Positions 52,308 through 63,606 of a stretch of DNA of 64,000 nucleotides are shown in pieces. The position numbers and the translations under genes are program-made. Numbering within the stretch: the first letter of the stretch is position 1; each line of letters starts with the position of its first letter. The notes beneath the pieces are model-generated. The model worked only from the letters and a program-made list of their open reading frames with translations. It made no database searches and had not been told where the DNA came from. Source of the stretch: Typha latifolia (taxonomy: Eukaryota > Streptophyta > Magnoliopsida > Poales > Typhaceae); contig CM034099.1 in assembly GCA_019914945.1 (NCBI GenBank), positions 6,510,001 to 6,574,000 of the forward strand, read 5' to 3'.

Positions 52308-55291
52308 TGGGAGTTGCAACCTTTACTGAGTTGAAGCAGAGTGTTTCAGGGAAGAGAACATTTAGGCCTAGTTTAAGCACTCGGCATGCTACTGAATGGT
52401 AAAACTCTATCATAATCATTCTTGTTCTTGTTCTTGTTCTTCATCTTTGCCTTATGCTGTCAATTAATTTTTGAGTAGAAGAATTATTAGAATTAAGATA
52501 GTACCTCCTTAATCATGTGATACAGATGATTGTTTTGGCAGTCTAGTTGATATTATGGTATTATATGTATAATAACTATTTATAAGGATGTAAATGCATG
52601 TTAAGTCAAGTGAATTTTCAATTCTATTTCCTTTTCAAAGACCATGTTTAATTTTCAATTTATTTTCATAAACTGTACTTTCACGGAATTTTTTCGACGT
52701 CGGAATTTCCTTTTGCTGCATGTTTTCTGAAACAACTGAGCAGAAAATACTTGGCACTCATAATACTTCACATTTTCCTTTTGTTGCTGCATCTCATATA
52801 GGAGAATCAGTATTCTGAAACTCATCAACATTTTCTTCTTTTTTTTCGTATTTATAGACTTACCATGAAAGAATTAGAAAGAAAGATAAACTATTTCATG
52901 GCAATTAGCATTGAAAGAACTACTCAGCAAGTAGTAATATAAAAGACATACTAGCAAAATTGTTCACCAAGATAAAGATTTAAAGATGAGTTCTATTTCT
53001 TCTTGTAAATGAATGAGTTGCAATCCAGAATTCTTGCAAATTGAAATGTTTTTTCTGTGATTGAACTAGCAAATCATTTGGAAGTTGGAACACCACATTA
53101 GCCTTAGGCATATGACAACACTGAGACAAAGTTATCAATTAACTTAAGATGGTCTATTGGATCCTGTGCCAATAAATGCTTTATCTCAGTCTTATCTTTT
53201 CATTAACCGTTGATCTACCTTACAGGCCCCTTACTGATGTATCTAGTGATCTCACAGTTGAAGTTGGAACCTCAAGTTTTGCACTCCACAAGGTGAAAAT
53301 AGGATAACTAAACTATCTTGTCATCCTCTTAATGGATGAATTGTGAGAATTATGCTTTATATGACAAAAGCAAATAGATTCTTTTTTTTTTTTTAATTTC
53401 TGTTTCAAAGTTAATGTGATATATAGAACTCCAAATTCAATAATGGTACTATTGCAGTTTCCTCTTGTTTCTCGGAGTGGAAAGATTAGAAAGCTCCTAT
53501 CAGAGGCGAAGGATTTGAAGGTGACACGAATTAATCTCCACGGCACACCAGGTGGACCACAAGCATTTGAACTTGCAGCCAAATTCTGCTACGGAGTAAA
53601 TATCGAGATCACAATATCGAATGTCGCAATGCTGCGGTGCGCAGCTCACTACTTACAGATGACTGAGGAATTTGCAGACAAGAACTTAGAACAGCTGACT
53701 GAAATCTATCTGAAAGATACAGTTATCCCAAGCATTACAAACTCAATCACTGTCCTCCACCATTGCGAGACGTTACTTCCAGTAGCTGAAGAGATCAATT
53801 TGGTCAACCGAATCATTACTGTGATCACGACGAATGTGTGCAAGGAGCAGTTGACATCTGGGCTCTCAAAACTTGAGCAGAATTCACCCCTCAGGCCAAT
53901 GCTGATGGAATCAGAACCACCATCAGATTGGTGGGGGAAGGCTCTCGCACTTCTTAGCTTGGATTTCTTCCAAAAAGTTCTCTCTGCATTGAAATCTAAG
54001 GGCCTCAAACAGGATACTATCAGTAGAATCCTAGTCAATTACGCGCATAACACTCTTCAAGGCCTCATGGTCAGAGACATCCAATCATCATCATCATCAT
54101 TATCAGGGAGCTTCTCCGATATGGAGGCGCTAAAGAAGCAACGAATCATAGTTGAAGCTATTGTCGGCCTACTACCACCCCAATCGAGGAAGAGCCCAGT
54201 GCCCATGGCGTTTCTTTCAGGCCTTCTGAAGACCGCAACCATGACCTCCGCATCCACCATCTGTAGGGCAGACATAGAACGACGAATTGCCTTGCAATTG
54301 GACCAATCCATTCTCGAAGACATACTAATTCCAGCCAACAGCCACACCGGCCACCACTCGTTATACGACACAGATTCGGTAACGAGGATCTTCTCGATGT
54401 TCCTGAATTTGGATGAAGAGGAGGATGAGGGGAACCAACTCAGAGATAATAATAGCAATGGTTGCTATGACTTTGTCGACAGCCCAAGATCTCCAAATAT
54501 GAGCTTGATACTCAAGGTGTCGAAACTTTTAGACAGTTTTCTTGCAGAAATTGCACTAGATTCCAATTTGACACCATCGAAGTTTATCTCTCTAGCGGAG
54601 CTTCTGCCTGACCATGCTCGAGTAGTCAACGACGGCCTTTATAGAGCCGTTGATATCTTCCTAAAGGTACAAACAATCTTACTCTGATACACTTTATCAG
54701 TAATTAACTAGCATGCACTGCTGACTTCGAATAATTGGTCTTCAGGTTCATCCAAACATCAAGGAATCGGAACGCTACCGCCTATGCAAGACCATCGATT
54801 GCCAGAAGCTGTCGCAAGAAGCATGCAGCCATGCAGCGCAGAACGAACGTCTCCCCGTGCAGATGGCAGTGCAAGTCCTCTACTTTGAACAGATCAGACT
54901 GCGAAATGCGATGAACGGTAACCACGATCACTTCTTCTTCGGATCATCAGCAAACGGCAGCCAGTATCCCCAGAGATCAGGAAGTGGAGTAGGGAGTGGC
55001 GCTCTCTCTCCGAGAGACAACTACGCATCCGTGAGGAGGGAGAACAGGGAGCTCAAGCTTGAGGTTGCAAGAATGAGGATGAGGCTCAATGATCTGGAGA
55101 AAGATCATGTATCAATGAAGCAAGAGCTCGTCAGATCAAATCCCGCGAACAATCTGCTTCGATCTTTCACTAAGAAACTCGGCAAACTGAATCAACTATT
55201 TCGACTGTGGGATGTTAAGGCGATGAGTCTGAAGCCTCCTACTGATCCGAGGTCTCTCTTCCAACGTAAGCGACGACATTCCATTTCTTGA
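52307..55291 (+). CDS. BTB/POZ-NPH3 domain protein (SR1IP1-like)
   Basis: Four coding exons (52307-52398, 53226-53292, 53458-54666, 54746-55291) give 637 residues in frame. NPH3/RPT2 proteins are plant-specific CUL3 substrate adaptors linked to light or calcium/defence signalling at the plasma membrane. The BTB fold begins at SDLTVEVGTSSFALHKFPL (about residue 37) and runs to about residue 130. The NPH3 domain covers roughly residues 195-490, with DWWGKALALLSLDFFQKVL, ILEDILIPAN, TRIFSMFLNLDE and the hallmark YRAVDIFLKVHP. A C-terminal coiled coil follows (VRRENRELKLEVARMRMRL). The start MGVATFTELKQSV and the whole layout match SR1IP1 (At5g67385) recalled from memory; SR1IP1 removes the calmodulin-binding factor SR1/CAMTA3. 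The end, KRRHSIS, carries the antepenultimate serine that in NPH3 is phosphorylated and bound by 14-3-3. Full length. Confidence 0.94.
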
Positions 55292-55472
55292 GTACGTGCG
55301 TAAAAAATTGCTTATTTCACGTAAAGATTTTACCTCTCAGTTCTGTATCTTGATTCTTTTAACGTGTTTGAAATGTGAAAGTTTATAGAAAAATTTTCAG
55401 CGGCTTGCCATGCTAAAGAAAGAACTAATATTGTAGTAGTGCCAGATTAATTTCCAAACTAGTAGTAGTACC

Positions 55473-55505
<33 letters not shown>
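55473..55505. repeat. (TCA)11 microsatellite
   Basis: Eleven TCA units followed by CAA units, in the 3' flank of the BTB gene. Confidence 0.9.
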
Positions 55506-56623
55506 ACAACAACTAAAACAATAACTAAGTGCTTTTCGCTCCACTCTTAATCATGATCTAGCTTCAATAAACTAAGATCAATCGTATCAATGCGTTGCAT
55601 GTTGCATTTGACTCCACAACTGCTTCATGGAACTTTTTACAACTTTACAAGTTGTCAAAAGGAGAGGGTACAGCAAATCTTGTCCTTCGGTGGAATCAAT
55701 GACAGTATACTAATCAAACATCATAGACGATATATTTCTTTTGAATCCTTTTCCTTCTAAAAGGAATAATCTTGGAGATATTGAGCCAATATACGCAACA
55801 ATCTAGAAACACTTCATCCATTACTCCTCTTCTTAAAAACTTGAGCTTATATATATAAAACAAAACAACAATAATGTAAGCTATACTTGTAAAAATATTT
55901 AAAAGAATACATAAAAGCATCATCTCTTATAAAAGCGTTCTAGTACACAAAGCTCCGGCCAGTACAACATCCTAGGAGAACAAAATATATAATAAAATCT
56001 TATCCCCGTTAGTAGTTTTTAGAATCTATACCCCTTGCCATTGCACTAAGTGACGCCCCCTGAATTCTCTCTTCCTATGGATTTAAAGTTATTCCCTCTA
56101 AACCCACCTTGCTGATGTGATGTTGAACGTGGTCTTAACAAAGGAAAGATAACTTCCCATGCTGACATTGAAGCTTCTTTAGATTGTGAAACACATCGTA
56201 GTACAATTTAAAGAAAAAGTTAAATCTTATGGCATCCTGTCCTGATTTATGGCCCACCCAAATGATCTACCATACCCCAAATAACTTACTGGGAGAGATT
56301 CAAACCTTAAATATTGAATAGATAAAGAATATGGAAACTCTAGTCATAATGGTGGGGCTTCCTACCTCCCATACAAAGGAGTATTTTTATTTATCACAAG
56401 TGTTTTTTTTTTTCCTGATAGATTGTGGGCTAGTAGACCAATCGTAGGCTAGATAACATAAACCTAAATCATGCACATATAACACTTTCCAATAGAAACT
56501 TTATTAAATACTACTCTCCTAACTAAGTATTCTTTTAGGAAAAGGGTTCATAAGGGGGAAATATCTTGGACAACTTTGTTCCACTAAAATCATTTGCATC
56601 AGTACCCTTCACTTTATATCATG

Positions 56624-56631
56624 TATAAATA
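56624..56631 (+). promoter_or_regulatory. TATA box of the glutaredoxin gene
   Basis: TATAAATA lies 132 bases before the preferred ATG at 56756. It predicts transcription from about 56655 and a ~100-base 5'UTR that would include an upstream in-frame ATG at 56699. Confidence 0.6.
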
Positions 56632-56755
56632 GGTCTCTTGTGGGATGTCAACTCCAAAGTACTAATTTGCTCATTTCATATATTTTTTTTTCTTTCCATT
56701 GAAAACTTCCAAATTTTGTCTCATCACAACTCTAACAAAAGAAGCTTATATTGAG

Positions 56756-57067
56756 ATGGATAAGATCAAAAGGTTGGCCTCCCAGAGAGCAGTAGTAATC
56801 TTCACTATGAGCTCATGTTGCATGTGTCACACCATCAAGAGGCTCTTCTGCGAGCTCGGCGTAAATCCAACTATTCATGAGTTAGACAAAGAACCTAACG
56901 GCAAAGACATGGAGAGAGCCCTCGCCAGAATGGTCGGCCATAGCCCGCCCGTGCCTGCAGTGTTCATCGGCGGCCATTTGATCGGGCCAACCGATAAGGT
57001 CATGTCACTTCACCTTGGGGGCAAGCTTGTCCTGCTGCTTAGAGAAGCAGGCGCTCTCTGGCTCTGA
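56756..57067 (+). CDS. CC-type (class III, ROXY) glutaredoxin
   Basis: Single-exon protein of 103 residues. The start at MDKIKRLASQRAVVIF is chosen because it matches the usual ROXY N-terminus; an in-frame ATG 57 bases upstream (56699) would add 19 atypical residues. The thioredoxin-fold active site is CCMC at residues 21-24, the land-plant-specific class III type. The cis-Pro loop (PPVPAVFIGG) and the GG of LHLGG form the glutathione site. The C-terminus has an LxxLL-type motif (LVLLL) and the ALWL end, both linked in Arabidopsis ROXYs to binding TGA bZIP factors and TOPLESS recruitment. Such proteins act as transcriptional co-regulators in the nucleus, in nitrate/cytokinin, flower or jasmonate responses; which one applies here is unknown. 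AATAAA signals occur at 57163 and 57174. Intact. Confidence 0.93.
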   Translation: MDKIKRLASQRAVVIFTMSSCCMCHTIKRLFCELGVNPTIHELDKEPNGKDMERALARMVGHSPPVPAVFIGGHLIGPTDKVMSLHLGGKLVLLLREAGALWL

Positions 57068-57459
57068 TACCATGTTATTTATACTATTTTAAATTTTAAG
57101 ATGATATTTGTATTCTCTGGTCAGGATAGCATGTAACTATTGAGAAAATGCTGGAAAATTAAAATAAACTTTGAATAAAAATTCTACACGAAACAATGAA
57201 AGAGATGTACAACTTTTTCGAGTAAGTATACTAAAATTAATAGAGGTTGCTATTTGAAATAAATTTCAATAAATATAGGACTCTATTTAGAAAATAAATA
57301 GTACCAAGAATCTGGGGTGCAAAGTGAAAATTTCCGTTAACAAGGCCACCGAGTGTGCACTAAAAATACCAGAACGCCGACTTCTTAGGTTGCGAGGGGT
57401 AATTTGGGTACTTGAGAGCAAATTAGATGAACAAAAGATTATTTTAGAAAATTTGGAAG

Positions 57460-57498
<39 letters not shown>

Positions 57499-57619
57499 GT
57501 TCTTTCACCTTTCTTGGTTTTTTTTAATCGATTCGGCGAGGTGGAGAGGAAGCGCGGGAAAGAGATTCTGTTCAAGATTTAAAATCTTTTTCTCTAGAGC
57601 TAATACATTGGAATTGGGG
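57068..57619. other. Glutaredoxin 3' flank and promoter of the first RLCK gene
   Basis: Contains the glutaredoxin 3'UTR with two AATAAA motifs, then a segment from about 57390 (GGGGTAATTTGGGTA) through a CT tract to the kinase ATG that has a counterpart upstream of the second kinase copy. Confidence 0.55.
57462..57496 (+). repeat. (TC)17 tract in the leader of RLCK copy 1
   Basis: A 35-base TC run about 125 bases before the kinase ATG. A shorter run lies in the matching place before copy 2, so the tract predates the duplication. Confidence 0.85.
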
Positions 57620-60600
57620 ATGAAGTGTTTCCAATGCTTTCGATCTCCCAAGAGCGAGGAAGAGAAGGATTATAGTAGCGAGGAAGGAGTTGGGGATTCC
57701 AGGAGAGAAGGCCTGGCATCGTCTACTTCTGTGACGACCAGCATCCCAGGTGAGGTGATCAAGTTTGGTTGTTTTCTACGATAAAGATTGAATCTTTTTG
57801 GAAAGTATGGTAGCCCAGGAGCGTCAATTATGCCCAGTCGTTTATCTTAGCACGATCATTGGAAGACTAGTTGCTTTCTGTGTATCTTGATATAGAAACT
57901 GTAAGGAGTTGGAAATCGATATATAAATGATGCTTAGTTTTTTTCTCTTCTTTTTTTTCGGATCAAATTGTATAACATGAATGATATCTTGTCATGGTTT
58001 CTTCTTCTATTGGAAATGATGCTATCAGTTGCTGCCCTATTTATCTTGATACAAGAACATGCAAGAATTGGGAAACTGATTGAACTAAGTCAGGAATATC
58101 AATATTTCTTTTGCTTGCATTATTACAGGAAGTGACTTATGAGTGTAATTCTGGTTTCTATTCCTGAATGCCAATTACTCATTGTTTGATGGAGTAAATA
58201 AGTTTGATACTACTATTTCCATGATTCTGATTTTATACTGCTAAACTTATGTAGTTTTGGAGTTAAAAAAATGTTTGAAGAGCTTTATTGAGTTTTCTAG
58301 GTCCTCTGTTTATTGATTAATTTACTTATTTACTAACTTCGAATTGCTTGGTGGCGCTAAATGGATCAGAGTCATTGGGCAATTCAGACATGAAGAATGA
58401 AGATCCGGTTGGGAAAGGAGGAGATAAGACACATAATGCAGCAAATTCTTTCATGCTCTGGGAGCTTGCTGCTATTACTAATGACTTCAACATAGAATCC
58501 CTTGTGGGTATGGGGAATTATGGTCGTGTATATAAAGGAGAGCCGCTGAAGGGTGACCAGGTCAATCTTCCTAGTCCAGTGCGATGCATCACTTTTTTGT
58601 GCACATTATTTGACACCCTAAACATTTATAAATTTTTAGCAAGTTTGTGAATTTCCTGGCAGAAATAAATGCACTTTTCTAATATGGGATTCTTGGATTC
58701 ACTTAGGAATAAAGGACATTGTAGCTTGTAACTTCTTTATGTAAAATTCTGTAAATGCTATCTTATTTTTATGGATTGTCACACTCAACAGATGGGGTAA
58801 TTCTACTTTCTGCAGGTTGTTGCGGTGAAACAACTTGATCAAGATGGTGTTCAAGGAAAAGAAGAGATTTTTGCAAATTTCATTTCACTAAGTCACCTAA
58901 ACCACCCTAATCTGGTTAATCTGATTGGTTACTGTGCTGATGATGATGAACGCCTCCTTGTTTATGAGTTTATGCCATTGGGATCTCTAGAAGATCATCT
59001 GCATGGTTAGATTCTCTATTTTCTCTATGTTTGAAAGTTAATTGCCTCGTACTACTGAATGTCTACCATACGTGCAGTCTAAACTGCGGCATGGTTATTG
59101 CCACTTTTCCTAAACCGACATTAATCTAAAAAGAACGGTGGAGATTCAAGAGGAGTTTCTTTCACAAGTTATTCAGTGAAAAGGTCTAGATAATCTTGAT
59201 ATAGATAGTAAATAAAATTGTAAACATCTAACCTGAAGTCTCTTTAAAAATAAGATGAAGTTAAAAGGTGAATAGTACTGGATGATATTCATCGTGATGT
59301 TTCCAAGATGTTCACGAGAGAAAAAATGACTACCCAGAGGTGCATAAACTATCAGGAAATTAAGCTCATAAGTGACACCACTGTATTTTTGGAGAGAGTA
59401 ATGAGAAGATTGTTAACATATGTAAAGATTTTTTTTTGTACTTCTTGGTCAGCTAAGGTTCATTTATTTAGGTGTAAATTCATTATTAAGTATATCGCTT
59501 TGAGATCTACTTGAGCTTGATGTTAAGTTAGAAAATGATCATATGTGTTCAATTCTCCTTGAAATAAGTAGAATCAGATTTTCCAGACATGACAGCCTAT
59601 TAGATGACCTTTGCAGTAAAAGCGCCATTTTGTTCTGCTTCAATGTCAAAAAGGAGAGAATAAATAATCATTGATCCTATGTTGTCAATGTTTAAGTACA
59701 TATAGATGGGCAATTCCAACTTAATTTATGGACATCTTATCCTACAGATCTTCCACCTAATAAAAAACCTCTTGACTGGAACACGCGGATGAAGATAGCT
59801 GCTGGTGTAGCCCAGGGCTTGGAATACCTCCATAATCAGATAAATCCTCCAGTTATTTACAGATTCATCAAATCATCAAACATCCTTCTTGGTGAAGGCT
59901 ATCATCCAAAGCTATCAGATGTCGGACTTGAAATATTTTTCCCAACTCGTGCCATGACAGCATATGGTTACTGTGCTCCTGAAAGTATTCTGGAAGGAAA
60001 TCTAACGGTTGAATCTGACGTTTATAGTTTTGGTGTACTCCTCCTTGAATTGATTACAGGGCGAAAAGCAATTGACAGCAAAAGGTGTTATGCAGAACAA
60101 CTTCTAGTCGCATGGGTAGGTTCTACCATACTTTTGATTGCTTATCAACATTCTGGAAAAGTGAATTAATGCTTAGTTTCTCCTAGACTGCAGTTTGCAT
60201 ACAGTTTTTTCAACATTACTAACAGTATTATCAGCAAACATATCGTTTCTCTTATCATAAGATAGAATTCAGAAGCTTCATTTAACATAATGTTGTCTCA
60301 GATATTTTACCATTATTGCAAATTAAGTGCATTGTTTTATGAACTTTAGTGTAGAGATGATGATTCAAATTTTCTTTCTTGGAATGACTGAATTTAGTTC
60401 AGTAGGATAAGTATTTTGTGCCATTGATGTGATCTACAGGCTGGTCCGTTGCTAGTTGATGAAACTAAGTTCAGTAGTCTGGCTGATCCTTTGCTTCAAG
60501 GCCAATTTCCCCCGATGAGCTTACATGAGGCTCTGTACCTTGTGGTGATGTGTTTGGATGGTCAAGAAGCAAACCGGCCTCCCATTGAGTATGTTGTAGA

Positions 60601-60820
60601 CAAAGCTAAATATCTTGCTTCACAAACTTATGATCCAAAAACAGCTGCTGCTCAAAGTTATACGTCAAGTTCATCAACCCCAAGGCCTAAGGAGTCTGAG
60701 ATAAATCCAGCTGGTGTATCCCATGATCAAAGAAGTTCTCATGACTTCAGTTATAATGTTGGATCAACTGTTAGCAAAGCTGATGGGGCCAGTAGCTGGA
60801 AAGGAAAGGACCTTGCATGA
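57620..60820 (+). CDS. Receptor-like cytoplasmic kinase VII-like protein, predicted pseudokinase
   Basis: Five exons (57620-57749, 58370-58560, 58816-59005, 59748-60115, 60440-60820) give 419 residues with no stop or frameshift. The N-terminus MKCFQCF resembles the RLCK-VII membrane anchor MGCFxCF but has Lys in place of the myristoylated Gly2. Kinase features kept: the Gly-loop GMGNYG (90-95), VAVK Lys112, the catalytic-loop Asn215, Asp228 of the metal motif, and YGYCAPE. Changed: the helix-C Glu position reads Asn (EIFANF), the HRD-type motif reads YRFIK with Phe210 in place of the catalytic Asp, DFG reads DVG, and the activation segment is several residues shorter than usual. Phosphotransfer is therefore unlikely. 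PBS1-like relatives act in immune and growth signalling, and kinase-dead members can serve as scaffolds or decoys. A related, more decayed copy lies 1.5 kb downstream. Confidence 0.88.
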
Positions 60821-62358
60821 ATAGAAGATCAGGAATCTCGGACGGACCGTCCAGTTAATATGAGCACTACTAGAAAAGGATGAAGAAGAATTGAGGAGTT
60901 CAATGCTTGCTCAATGTAATCCCTCGTGTGAATGCGGTTCATCTTGGTCAGTCTCTTAGCAAAAAAGTGCCAAAGTAGGAACAAAAGGCCTGCTCAATTT
61001 TCATTCCTAATGTTCTGTTAATAAGGCCAATTTTATCTGTCACTACCACAGTACCGCTGCTACCATCGCAAGAAAATGCATTGCCAAGATAGCAGTTGCA
61101 CTATATAGAGTTTTTTCAGCTCTAGGCACAAGGCAACAGGTGAGAATTCTCTCCATAGGAAATATTAACTTTCCTATTATGTTAATTGAAACATTAGGAA
61201 AACCATACTTATTGCTAATTACTTCAGGAGTCTGTTTGGCGACTACGGAATCTTAATCAAGGAATGGACAGCGCAAATCTACTAGGAAACTGAAATGACC
61301 TATTCAGTAAATTTCTAGTTCACTCATGGAGGGCTTGTAGTTTAAGAATACAAAAACATCTGACCTATTCAGTAAAATGTGAATCAGATGAGTTTATCAT
61401 ATAATTGCACAACCATTGAATTCTTATCTTCTAGATCTAGAGAGATGGAGATTTTTTACTATATATCGTTTGAATGCCAAGATGTCAGTAGATTTCACAT
61501 TGGAGCAGTTCTGTTGCCTGCAACAACTGAAATTGCCTACAAAGTGCTGCAAAGAAAGCAACTGCAACTGTCTGGATACCTGCCACTAGCATTTAGAAAA
61601 TTGATGCGGCGAATAACTTGCGGATTCGGAAGAAGAGATTAAAAATATACTTATTTACTTAATTTCAGAGGACATCACTCTCCAAAATCCAAAATTTAGA
61701 TCCCAAATTTGTGGTATTGCGTCTCTAACAAATGTGCAGAGGGAGTGCATTTAGAAAATTTTCTCTAATCCTTCAGCAATAGAGACTGAATTCTCCTTAA
61801 ATAATCACCCTAAAAATGGATGACAATTTAGTGAATGGTAAATACAGAAGGATTAGAACATATCATGAAATAATACTTAGAAATTTTGTTACTCATTTTG
61901 CCGAGCCAAATACAGAAATCAAGCTCTAATTTCACGGTGAAAAAAATAATTTCAATGCACTAATAAAGAATTCTTTGTCATCGTTGGGCCCAAAATTGGA
62001 ACATTGGGTTTCCTATTACAGAACCTGGTCATCATGGGAATCGCCAAGTCTGCAATTGAGCTTACCTGGATAACGACTTCTAACGACTTCTAACGAGTTC
62101 TCCAGTAATAAGGGGTAATTTGGGTATTATATAGCAGATTAACGAACGAAATCTTTATTTTGCAGAATAAATGGCGCCATCGATTTAAGAGAGTTTCTTA
62201 TTTATGTATCATAGCATAGCCCACTTAATCTCTCTCTCTCTCTCTCTCTCGTGGCTCATTCTTTCGGATTCCTTCTGATTTCTTCTTCTTCTTCTCTTTT
62301 GATTCTCTCTGTTGGTTTTCATTGATTCCAAGAATTTGGGTTCCGCATTGGAAAATAG
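60821..62358. other. Spacer between the tandem kinase copies
   Basis: Holds the 3'UTR of copy 1 and the promoter of copy 2. A stretch near 62040-62130 has a doubled TAACGACTTC and the GGGGTAATTTGGGTA sequence shared with the copy-1 promoter. An 87-codon open frame at 61379-61642 has no recognisable protein features and is not called. Confidence 0.5.
62229..62250 (+). repeat. (TC)11 tract in the leader of RLCK copy 2
   Basis: A 22-base TC run about 110 bases before the ancestral ATG of copy 2, matching the tract in copy 1. Confidence 0.85.
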
Positions 62359-63606
62359 ATGAAGTGTTTCCAGTGCACTCGGCCTCCCAAGAACGAGGAA
62401 AGGAAGAGTAGTTAGTAGTCAGGTGGAAAAGGAGATGAATACTAAGGTTGAAGGAGGTGCGGATCCCCGGAGCGAGTCCCCAAAAGATCCACCGCCTTCT
62501 CCTGCGACGGGTACTGGCCCAGGTGATCAAATTTGGCTGTTTTCTTGGACAAAGATTGAATCTTTTGCTGAGAACTGTGGTAATCCAATAGTGTAGATTG
62601 TGACCGCTTGCTTTCTTCAGTACATGAGTGGAAATTGGACTTCGTTTTCTTTCTTTTCTTTGGCAGGAAGCCTTCTTGTTCTTTTCCTTTTGATGTTATA
62701 CTTTTACAGGCCGATCGAGATCAGGAAATTTCTTGTAGAGATGTAGTTCTCAGTGTATAGTGCGATGGGTCCTTTGTGAGAGCAGACAACATTTTCTTGA
62801 GTCTTCCAATTACCCATTACTTTTTCAATTGGTCTCTAGCTAATGGCTCTTTTGTTTAAATTGGAAGCGATGCCATTCTAACTTGATATAAACGATCAAG
62901 AATCTTTTTTTATATCTTGCATTAGTACAAGAAGCATTCTATTAGCATAACTTACTATTTGGCAATTGGGCAGTTCTTCATCATCTTTTACTAATTTTGA
63001 ATTGTTTGTTCGCACTAGACAAATTGGAGTCACTGGTGTTTAGGACTGCAGATCAGAAAGAAGAATTGAGAGTGCCCATTTTACCAAGGTGTTTCGAGTT
63101 TTCCGAGCTTGTTGCTGCTACTGGGAACTTAAAGTCGTGTGCTCTAGATTATTTCTATGGAGGGCATTTGGAGGACGGCCAGGTTAGTCTTCCTAGAGTT
63201 GGTCTAATCGAGCAGTTCATATTGGATATTGTTGAACAGCACTAAACATAAATATCTTGGTGGAGTTACTTGCAGAAACAATGTACCACCTTTTCAGTTC
63301 TACCTTTTTCTGGATAGTTTCACATATAAATCCTAGAATTTGTAATATTCATGTGTAATCTTGTGATGGATTTTGCTTTCTAGATCGTCAGATTTGACTG
63401 ATAGATAGACGACTTTCGGCAGGTTGTTGCTGTGAAACGACTAAAACAAGACAGTGGAGCTCAAGAGTTTCTTACGCAGGTCTTCATAGTCAGTCAATTG
63501 AACCACCCTAATATAGTCAAACTGATTGGTTACTGTACTTACGGTGATGACCGCTATCTTGTTTACGAGTTAATGCCATTGGGATCACTACGAGATCACC
63601 TACATG
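62359..63606 (+). pseudogene. Second RLCK-VII-like copy, degenerate and cut by the window end
   Basis: Tandem duplicate of the upstream kinase. Its ancestral exon 1 (62359-62522) begins MKCFQCTRPPK but hits TAG at 62413. A later ATG at 62435 is in the frame that joins exon 2, so a shorter product without the Cys-rich anchor is possible. The old exon-2 acceptor (GATCAG|AGTCATTGG in copy 1) reads AATTGG|AGTCACTGG, losing the AG. A new CTGCAG acceptor gives exon 2 as 63052-63182, followed by exon 3 at 63423-63606. The Gly-loop is gone (ALDYFYGGHLEDG), while VAVK is kept and the helix-C Glu position reads Gln (EFLTQV). LIGYC and [11 protein letters not shown] are kept. Later exons (catalytic loop onward) lie outside the window, so I cannot say whether a reduced protein is still made. 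Confidence 0.75.

Larger units (their letters stand above)
55292..56755. other. Spacer between the NPH3/BTB gene and the glutaredoxin gene
   Basis: Holds the 3'UTR of the BTB gene, a (TCA)11 microsatellite at 55473-55505, AT-rich spacer, and the glutaredoxin promoter with a TATA box at 56624. No gene supported. Confidence 0.5.

Noticed and set aside
53706..54458. Antisense open frames across the NPH3/BTB gene
   Set aside because: They are mirror frames of a strongly coding exon and have no homology-like features.
56699..56755. Upstream in-frame ATG of the glutaredoxin
   Set aside because: It would add 19 residues not typical of ROXY proteins. The ATG at 56756 begins the conserved MDKIKRLASQRAVV segment, so it is preferred, although the TATA position would allow either.
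61379..61642. 87-codon open frame between the kinase copies
   Set aside because: No domain, no matching segment near copy 1 coding exons, and no splice signals linking it to either kinase. Treated as spacer.
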